A stretch of 64,000 nucleotides of DNA, taken from NCBI RefSeq assembly GCF_002288925.2, contig NW_022098024.1:3464962-3528961 (forward strand), given 5' to 3'. The stretch is from Delphinapterus leucas. Its lineage: Eukaryota > Chordata > Mammalia > Artiodactyla > Monodontidae. Positions 56,381 to 64,000 of the stretch are shown in pieces. The notes beneath the pieces were generated by a model that worked only from the letters and a program-made list of their open reading frames with translations, was not told where the DNA came from and did not search any database. Positions within the stretch are counted from its first letter, which is position 1. Every line of letters starts with the position of its first letter. The position numbers were made by a program, and so were the translations under genes.

Positions 56381-56591
56381 TTTTTTTTTTTTTTTTTTTT
56401 TTTTACCGGGGTTCTTCACTGCTGTGGCCTCTCCCGTTGTGGAGCACAGGCTCCAGACGCGCAGGCTCAGCGGCCATGGCTCACGGGCCCAGCTGCTCCG
56501 TGNNNNNNNNNNNNNNNNNNNNNNNNNNNNNNNNGCCGTGTCCCCTGCATCGGCAGGCGGACTCTCAACCACTGCGCCACCAGGGAAGCCC
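56381..56591 (-). mobile_element. CHR SINE, short subfamily, containing N gap
   Basis: Minus-strand CHR with an A-tail of over 20, body CACAACAGT-like diverged to GCAGTGAAGAACCCC, and an intact head. The 14-bp duplication TGGTGTCCCTTATT is exact at 56367-56380 and 56592-56605. Bases 56503-56534 are N. The two apparent reading frames spanning it are repeat translation. Confidence 0.93.
56503..56534. other. Assembly gap, 32 N
   Basis: The unknown bases fall inside the SINE between the CGGAGCAGCTGGG side and the GGGGACACGG side. By comparison with the copy at 1319-1554, 35 positions are expected between CTCCG and CCGTGTCCCC; observed known bases plus N also total 35. Confidence 0.98.
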
Positions 56592-56609
56592 TGGTGTCCC
56601 TTATTTTAT

Positions 56610-57505
56610 TTAACCATTCATCGATTGATTAATGTTTACATGATTTTAATATATTACACATTACATTATAAACACTGCTACAGGGAACATCTTTCATGGG
56701 CATCTTTGTTCATATATATAAGCACTTCTGTAGCAAAAATTTTTTAAGGTATACCAAAGTCTGGAGTACCAAAGCTTATGCATTTACAATTTTGATAGAT
56801 ATTTCCTATTGTCATCAAGGAAGTTATCAATTTACAAATTAGCCTATTATTTCCAGTATAATTTATAACCAGGCCAAAAGTTTCAAAAACAGTCCTAAAG
56901 AACTGAAATTCATGCTTGCTCTTTGTCCTTGCAAACCTTAGCTGTGTCTTTTCCCTGCCTTTATAAGTATGGCCAATTGTTTTTATTGTATATAAGCATG
57001 GCCAATATTTTTGACTGGTAAATAGGGAATTAACAATTCAGAAATTTCTCATTGGGAAGGGAGGTTTTGTTATCAACTTTTGTGATTCTTTACAGAAGCA
57101 GGGATTCTGAGACAGAGACAGCAGTAGATAACACTATTACTCTTAAAATCCTGCTGCTATATTTAGCAAGATTTTGTCAAGCACTGAAATTGGAACTGGA
57201 TTCCATTTAAAAGAAAGCAAATTATAGCATTTCCTCAAGCGAAATTCACACACAATGTTATATTACTGACTCCTGAGTGGTTTAAACTGCTGTCAACTCT
57301 TAGCTGAATTTGTCAAAAATATTTCATAGGTCTTTCTACGTGAGTTTTATATTTGGGGGATACCTACCATTTTGCTTACTTTCACAAGAATCATGTTTGT
57401 AATTCATTTTTCAAGCCCTGTGAAAAGCACTTAGTCTAATATAGTTAAACTACCGTCTAGTTCAAACTATGTATGTGATTTTGTTTAGAAACTGGTATAA
57501 CTATA
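56610..57505. other. Unassigned stretch
   Basis: No recognisable element. Confidence 0.35.
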
Positions 57506-57509
57506 TATA

Positions 57510-57605
57510 AGCAATACAATGGAATCCAGGAGATCTGTATTTTAATTCTGGTTGTATCATTCACTAACCACAGCTCTCAAGTGTTCTGAGTCACCAAAAT
57601 GTTCT
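57510..57605 (+). mobile_element. MIR-like fragment
   Basis: TTTTAATTCTGGTTGTATCA and TTCACTAACCACAGCTC resemble sense MIR with a decayed core. Confidence 0.45.
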
Positions 57606-57871
57606 GGATACCAGTCCCTTATTTAATATAGTTAGTTGGATCAAGGGCTATTTTAGGTTCTTTCAGCTCCAAGAAAATTCTAAAGGCTAGATTTATTCTT
57701 TAATTCTAAAAGAATGATTTTTCTTTATACATCTGATTTTTCTTTGCTACAAGAAATTCTTCAAAACAGCCGTGTATCAAACTTTGTAAAAATCGATAAA
57801 TGGCAATGGGAAATCATTTGATTTTCTTAAACAATGAAGCGCACCATGATCGTTAAGACCATGGACTTTTT

Positions 57872-57958
57872 TTTTTAAAATATTTTTAATTAATTAATTT
57901 ACGGCTGCATTGGGTCTTCGTTGCTGCACGCGGGCTTTCATTGCCGTGGCTTCTTTCA
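57872..57958 (-). mobile_element. CHR-1 SINE 3' end fragment
   Basis: Only the tail and about 55 bp of the 3' body are present: a T-run, AATTAATTAATTTACGG, then TGCATTGGGTCTTCGTTGCT and GCACGCGGGCTTTC. It ends near TGGCTTCTTTC. No convincing target duplication is visible, so later deletion is as likely as insertion-time truncation. Just to the left, GATCGTTAAGACCATGGACT looks like the head of a MIR. Confidence 0.82.
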
Positions 57959-57964
57959 GTTTAA

Positions 57965-59160
57965 ATGACCTATCTTTCGGAGACACTTGGTGAGGTAGTT
58001 TCTTCTCTTGAGAATCCTACTGAAATTTCTCATACTGATATATAGCAAAGCTTCTTAACTCTCCTTATATAATTTTGGAGGAAAAAAGCCAAATTCAGGC
58101 TTATTTATGAAAAAATATAAATTGGCATGATAACATACAGTAAGAATGAAATAAGACATAAATGAAATCTTCCATTAGGACTTTTTACATAAATGAATTG
58201 GATAAATATGGCTTATAGCATGAAATATATTTTTGTCTTGAAATTTTGCTTGTATCCTGGACTCAGAGACTTTGTTAAAACTGACCCTACATCTTTATCT
58301 CAGTCTATCAGGTTATGCCCAAACCATGTAGTGAGACAATAGTTCATTGTTTGGAGTATAAATGGTAGAAAATTTTAGGAGGAAAATTTAGGGCCATGAA
58401 AAAAAGAGTCTTAAAAATATTTATGTATTCTATCCAGAGAATTAAATTCAGGAATTCATGCTAAGAAAACAAAATAAAATACTCACCTTAAAAAATGTAT
58501 GAACAAATCTATTTACCTTTCCATTTACTTATAATAAAGTAAACCTAGATGATCTAAATATCAATTTATCCAGTCTATAAAAGCTATAAAATCTTTATCC
58601 ATTCAATGGATTGTTGTGAAATTATTATAAGTTCACCATCTAATATGAAAAAGTTTAATGATACATGACAAGAAGTTAAGATAAAAAGTAAGATACATAT
58701 ACTACATGATTTTCTCTATATCAAGCAAGGAAATATGTGTTCAAAGTGACTATATTTTCTTTCTTCCTGTGAGATATTATTACAGGTAATTTTACTTAGA
58801 TTAAGAAGATACCTTTCTATATTTTCAGAATTTTCCATACATATGATATCTAAAATTAGAAAACTTTTTTGAAAGAGAGCTTACAAAGATCAAAATTCTC
58901 TGAAAGCAAAACAACAAAGAAATTTAAATATTCCTTTATACTGATACCTCACTATACTATATATTATGTTAAGTATGGGACACTACATTCCCTACTTAAA
59001 ATTCAGACATTGCTATTCACTTGAAATTAAGCATTGCTATGTTCTACCTTCCTTCTTCCACCAGACACTCATACTTCCTACCTGCCATTCCTGGCACGTG
59101 ACTCATCCTAGGTACCCAGAATGATGGTATGTGTGGTTCCTCTCATTACCTGATTTGTCA
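57965..59160. other. Unassigned AT-rich stretch
   Basis: No recognisable element or exon. Confidence 0.4.
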
Positions 59161-59165
59161 TTTCT

Positions 59166-59181
59166 AATATATATATATATA
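59166..59181 (+). repeat. Short (TA)n run
   Basis: Eight TA units. Confidence 0.85.
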
Positions 59182-59184
59182 AAT

Positions 59185-61550
59185 TTATTTATCCTCAGAA
59201 GGATGCTTACTTTTATTTGAGCCACTTGGCTTGGAACAGATTTTTGTCTTCCTCAATCGACCATATTTTAAATCAAACAATACCTACCACAACTTAGTCA
59301 TCAGACAGGACCCTGGTTTCAAACCTCGACTTGGTTAGTGCCACATGTACAGTCCTGTAGGTGTCTCCCAGCGAAAGAATACAAAGTTGACTTGCATATC
59401 AGTGTCTAAAGATTTAAATGTTATACATCAAGGGAATGTATAACATTCATAACATAGAAAGTCAGGGTTCAAATTCTGTATTTGTAGACCCCTTGGCACA
59501 TGAAGCTGGAACATGACAGTACAGGAAGGGGCAGTCCCTAGACTCCCTCTGGCACAAGAGAAGCGCTACTGACCCCCCACACCCCTCACCCCTCACTCCC
59601 CCACCACCCTCCCCTAAAATACTTCCAGTGGGCCACTCTGTAAACTTCATGCTTTTCCACGAGGGCAATGTAATCTGCCCTCTCAGCCTTGGAAGTGTGT
59701 ATGGAGCACGTGGCTAGAAAAGGGGACATGTGCCCTGCACGCCCACAGCTTGGTGGCTCTCTGGACTCCTTGCCCCTGGTGGAAAACAACCAAAGGAGAG
59801 ACTAAGTCAAGACCCTGAAAGGGCAGAGCTTCCTCAAACAAGTGGTACTAAGTCTGTGTTCTATTTAATTTGTTTAAAGTTAATGCAAGAAAATGTATCC
59901 AGAAGTGAAACAACTTTCCTAGTTAATATCACCAGCAATTAGGGGTTTACTATTTCTCTTTGTATTATGTGGTAAGTCTACATTATTACCTCTCAGCGTC
60001 CTTCTGTGTCCTGATTATCTGTCCACTGATCTGTGCTAACTCCTGCCTCATTCCCGACCCCTGAATTGACAGGAAATTAGAGGCTTCAGTTTCATAATTA
60101 AGGTTCAAAAGAATCATCCTACTATCCACTAGGAGAACAGAATTTGGGGCAGATACCATAATACTTCAAGTCACAATTTAATATTTATGAATAGCCAGAT
60201 AATGGATTCTGTGAAGTCCCAGTGTCAAACCATTTTTGGTTATTTTATATTCATGATGCTTTTCAAGGAAGCTAAGTTACTTACAGATAGTGGGTGATGT
60301 GGTTAATAAGAAGAAAAATATTTTAAATGAAATTTGAAGGGAAATTGCCATTCTATTTTATGTGTCTAATCACTTCTATTTCATCTTAGTAAAAACTAAT
60401 TGATTCTAATATGTAACAGCCAGGACTGTGTTCTAGCATGCCTTATACTGAAAATATGATTTGTGGTATTGTGGTCATTCTGTAACCAACAGCCATTTTA
60501 TTTATTTAAATTTCCCAGTGGACTCACTTGTAAAAAAAAATCTTTGCTGAAGCTTGTTGTAAAGAACTAGAATAATAGGGAACATACATTTATCCCAAGG
60601 AACTAGAAGAAAAACAGTCTAGGGAGAAGTATAGAAAAATGAAAGCAGCTTGAATTTGTATACTCATTATAAATATACATTGTATAAGTGTATACTAAGA
60701 CAAGTCTAGCACCTTTGGACTTTGTGTTTTTAATCAGTTAACAGGAATCCTATATGTGTATGTATTTACATATGTCTTAGTTCCAGAACCAGGAGGTGGT
60801 CTGATAAGCTTCCATATGGCTTGATAAGCTTTTTCTAATATATGGACTGAGATAAAGAAAACAATGGCAGCAAAAAATACTTCTGATTTGACTCTAGATA
60901 ACTCTTAATTGGTCAAGGGGTATTCTATTTGTCCATTAGAGTTCCCTCTAATTTTATGGACATTGGGGTTTTCTGTAGGTTTGTAGCCCACTGATATTCT
61001 CATTCTGCATATTTCCTGTGTCAGCCAAGGTTCTTGCTTGCCAGAAACAGGAAATATATTATCTTAAGAATGAAAGGATTCAAAAAAAAGAAAGAATTAG
61101 AGGAATTTATTGAATATCAACAGCATGGAATCCAACAGTATAGACAATCTGCCTGGAAAATGAGTAGGAAAGAAGGCAGTTGTAAGGCAGATCCAAGGCA
61201 TAGAAAGTACAATGACATCTTCTTAACAAGAACATTGTGGCCAGGATGCCACATTGCAAGGCATCTCTGTCCACCCCTGTAGTTACAGAAATCAAATTCT
61301 CAGTCTTTGTGTCCCTCATTCCATAATAAAATCTATGAGAGAACCATTCAGGGATTTGAATTTTGGCCACATGCTGCCAGAAAGCAGACTATGGGAGAAT
61401 CTTTCCACTTCATTTCTTGAGGAGGGAATTAATATTGCTATGTCCCTTCAGTATTACATATAATGAGAAGTCCTCCATGTAAGAAGGGAAATTCAGTGTT
61501 GGATAGCCCCAAATAACAATTATTTGCTATTTATTTCCTCTCATCACTCA
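59185..61550. other. Unassigned stretch with a GC-richer island
   Basis: Around 59300-59830 the composition is markedly GC-richer than the surroundings, with the C-rich run described separately and small frames on both strands, none recognisable. A MIR-like scrap (CCTGGTTTCAAACCTCGACT) is at about 59310-59335. The rest is AT-rich and unassigned. Confidence 0.4.
59573..59614 (-). promoter_or_regulatory. G-quadruplex-type motif (G-rich on minus strand)
   Basis: The plus strand has six C-runs of at least three (59573-59578, 59582-59585, 59589-59592, 59598-59602, 59607-59609, 59611-59614) with spacers of 3, 3, 5, 4 and 1 nt. The minus strand therefore satisfies the canonical four-G-tract pattern several times over. 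No promoter or gene is visible nearby, so function is unknown. Confidence 0.8.
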
Positions 61551-61554
61551 TTTA

Positions 61555-61960
61555 GGCTTAACTGTCCCAAATATACTTCCCTTTCCCCTCATTTCACCTT
61601 TAATCCCAGATTTATATGTCCAGTTTCCTGCAAGACACCTCCAGCTAGTTTTTCATTTATTCGACAACTATTTTTGAGATGCTACTATGTACTAGGTGCT
61701 GACACTTCATTCTCAACACCTTTGAAACTGAGCCCATCATTTTGCTCTCTTGCTCTTTATTTTCTACACTTTATTTCTTGGTCTGTGGTAACACCATGTA
61801 TTTAAGATTCATCCTGGAGTTTTCCCTTTCCCTTCTCTAGCCTATTACCAAATCATTCTAATTTTAATTTCTTAATATTTCAGGAACATATTCCTTACTC
61901 TTTATTTCTGCTACTGTTATTGCCTATTACCGAGTTATATCACATAGCTATAGGGCAACT
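61555..61960 (+). mobile_element. LINE L2 fragment
   Basis: Sense L2-like order: TTTAATCCCAGATTTATATG, TCCAGTTTCCTGCAAGACAC, AACTGAGCCCATCATTTTGC, TTAAGATTCATCCTGGAGTT, TCTAGCCTATTACCAAATC. Inside it, TTTTTCATTTATTCGACAAC and TACTATGTACTAGGTGCTGA look like a separate antisense L2/MIR terminus. Confidence 0.58.
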
Positions 61961-61964
61961 TAAC

Positions 61965-63600
61965 AGCTTTTGTCCAAATAAACTGAATTTTATTTTACTT
62001 TAATTTCTGCATTTTTGGTCATATTCTATGCATTAGTAAATCTGGTAGCATGTAAGTAGTCAAAGGAAATGAATTTTACATTATGCTTGTGAAAGGTTAA
62101 TTAAAATTTAGTCAAAAGCTATTGAATAATTAAACCTACCAACAATCCCAAATTTTATTTTATGTCCATTTTCTTCCTGTTTTCATTTAAATGAGTGGTT
62201 ATGAGAACTAGGAGAATAATCATGTAAATCTTAATGTCCCACGACATATATGCTCTGTCTAGGGTAGTTAATGACACTTATGTTTTCATAATTTATATTA
62301 TTTACATTTTTGTTTCCAACACCAGACAGTTTAAGTCAAGAGCAGGTGTGGCCAGCTCTGCACTAGTTCCAGCATCTGGAACAAAATAAGAACTTAAACT
62401 GTTTTTGAATGAAAAGAACAACAGAAATCTGGCCAACAGGCTCATTTCCTTAAATCAAGCCAGAAATACCAGCCATTAGATATTATTCTCATCTATGTGT
62501 CAGTTTAAATATGAACTACATTGCTGATATAAGGAGGAATCTGAGCTTTTAGGCTTTCAGTAATTTGTGAGACATTTTATCTAGTTTCCTATTGCATATT
62601 ATCTCCTTAGAAGAATTCCTCACTTTCATCAGCTCAAGCATAGCTATTAAATGAGCCACCTTCATGACCCCAAATCTCAAACTACAGATGTTAGATTTTC
62701 TAGGTGAAGTTCTCAGTATGGTTGGGGAAACTCTGGCTGTCCCAAGGAGATAGGCAGTATCTGTCCTTGTCCACAACACAGGGGTATACACAGCACTATA
62801 ACCATGTTGTATTTTATTTAAACTTGTGTTTCTTTATACAGAGGACATTATGCTGGAATTATTGGGGAAATCTCTAGCCTCTGAGTGTATAAAATGTAAG
62901 CAGAGAGATAAAATGTACCAAAATGTGCTTAACAGACCTCTTATTATACGGAAATGAACAAAAAATACACTTCCTCTTCCTTACTATATAAATTGACACT
63001 AGGCTTTAGCTCTGGCAAATTGCACAGATCATGTCTATTAAATGTTAAGTCTCCACATCCTAAAAGATATATCTGTCTATCAGAGGATAAGACTACACTA
63101 ATCCCCCCTTTAGGATTGGAAATGAAATTGAAAGGGCTCTCTGGAGGAATTTGCCCTATTGGTTTAGAGCGTAGATCTCATAAAGCCCTTTTGCTGCCAA
63201 GTAGGATTGCTTATTTTTCAAATGCAGAGGATAGGATAGACATAAACTATCCTTTCCTTCTCTTTACCACAAGAGTCTATGGTATTTGTAAGATGATATT
63301 TTTCAGTGTCAAAATCCAGTGTTCATAGACATTATAGATCTTTTGTCTTATGAGTAAGGGTTCCAAAAAGCTTTTCTAAACATATTTGCACCAATTTTAA
63401 GAAGTTCTAGAGAGCTATCTAGGGACAATCACTTTACATTAAAATATACATTTTTAATGTGTTTAATACTTTCAGTGACAAAAATAAACATTTTAAGGGC
63501 GTGTTATGAAGGATTCAGAGAGTTATACTGTATTGTAAAAGACAATTAAGTGGTCGTCTATTTGTATAATTTTTCTGAAATTTTACATACTGATTTGGTA
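61965..63600. other. Unassigned stretch
   Basis: A possible L2 3' end lies around 62335-62425 (GGAACAAAATAAGAACTTAA). Frames at 62549-62791 (minus) and 62954-63328 (plus, 124 codons) show no similarity that I recognise. Confidence 0.35.
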
Positions 63601-63620
63601 AACCTAAATTTAATTATTTT

Positions 63621-63905
63621 TTTTATTAATTAATTAATTTATTTTTGCTGTGTTGGGTCTTCGTTTCTGTGCGAGGGCTTTCTCTAGTTGTGGCAAACGG
63701 GGGCCACTCTTCATCACGGTGCACGGGCCTCTCACTATCGCGGCCTCTCTTGTTGCGGAGGACAGGCTCCAGACGCGCAGGCTCAGTAGTTGTGGCTCAT
63801 GGGCCCAGTTGCTCCGCGGCATGTGGGATCCTCCCAGACCAGGGCTCGAACCCGTGTCCCCTGCATTAGCAGGCAGATTCCCAACCACTGCGTCACCAGG
63901 GAAGC
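63621..63905 (-). mobile_element. CHR SINE, intermediate form
   Basis: Minus-strand copy with head GGGCTTCCCTGGTGACGCAG, a B-box-like GGGTTCGAGCC, the unit GAGCCACAACTACTGAGCC and an AATTAATTAATAAAAAAA tail. CCTAAATTTAATTATTTT (63603-63620) and CCTAAATTTAACTATTTT (63906-63923) form an 18-bp target duplication with one difference. It shares diagnostic blocks with the copy at 33847-34160 but is better preserved. Confidence 0.95.
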
Positions 63906-64000
63906 CCTAAATTTAACTATTTTAATAAATTGACACTCTTCTGTTATTTGCTCTATTTTCTACTCTTGATCATGGTGCTGCACCATAAACTTTGAGCACT

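Noticed and set aside
62954..63328. 124-codon plus-strand frame
   Set aside because: No family resemblance, no flanking splice or polyadenylation context that I can support, and composition is ordinary.

Overview
This window reads as non-coding mammalian nuclear DNA, almost certainly from a cetacean. It is visibly AT-rich and CpG-poor, and no reading frame looks like a functional exon. The lineage call rests on eight copies of the tRNA-derived CHR SINE family of whales and their relatives. These run from a head beginning GGCTTCCCTGGTGGC to a tail boundary of the type GGCCCGCGTACCG followed by poly-A. Short, intermediate and long CHR forms are all present. Cetartiodactyl-type L1 3' ends and a mariner hairpin of the kind I know from cattle agree with this. 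Which whale or dolphin cannot be settled by eye.

Layout: 1-6.1 kb holds a mariner hairpin, a short CHR SINE and several MIRs. 6.1-6.7 kb is a nearly intact MLT1-type LTR. 7.5-18.2 kb has scattered MIR and L2 relics, a (CA)20 microsatellite and an L1 3' end inside a MIR. 18-28.4 kb is mostly unassigned, with one antisense MLT1 LTR. 28.4-29.3 kb is an MLT1 LTR split by a full-length CHR-1 SINE. 31-31.8 kb holds a MIR, a mariner terminus and antisense L2. 32.9-34.5 kb has an MLT1 LTR and two CHR SINEs. 35.1-36.8 kb is an L2 LINE split by an antisense MLT1 LTR. 38-41.2 kb has L2, a plus-strand CHR SINE, a possible LTR and an MLT1 LTR. 41.6-47.6 kb is dense in L1: an antisense ORF2 relic, an old 3' UTR, an old L1 interrupted by another L1 3' end, and a recent 3' end. 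51.7-54.1 kb is the 3' half of another L1. 56.4 kb is a CHR SINE with a 32-base assembly gap. 57.9 and 63.6 kb carry further CHR sequence.

No genes act together here. The useful content is insertion history (nested elements with target-site duplications), simple repeats usable as markers, and a few structured sequences. The best of these are the mariner hairpin at 973-1043, a 15-bp perfect inverted repeat at 49936-49986, and a G-quadruplex-type C-rich run at 59573-59614. I found no new biological system and do not claim one. Repeat families were recognised by eye against remembered consensus sequences, so boundaries of old elements are good to tens of bases and subfamily names are provisional.
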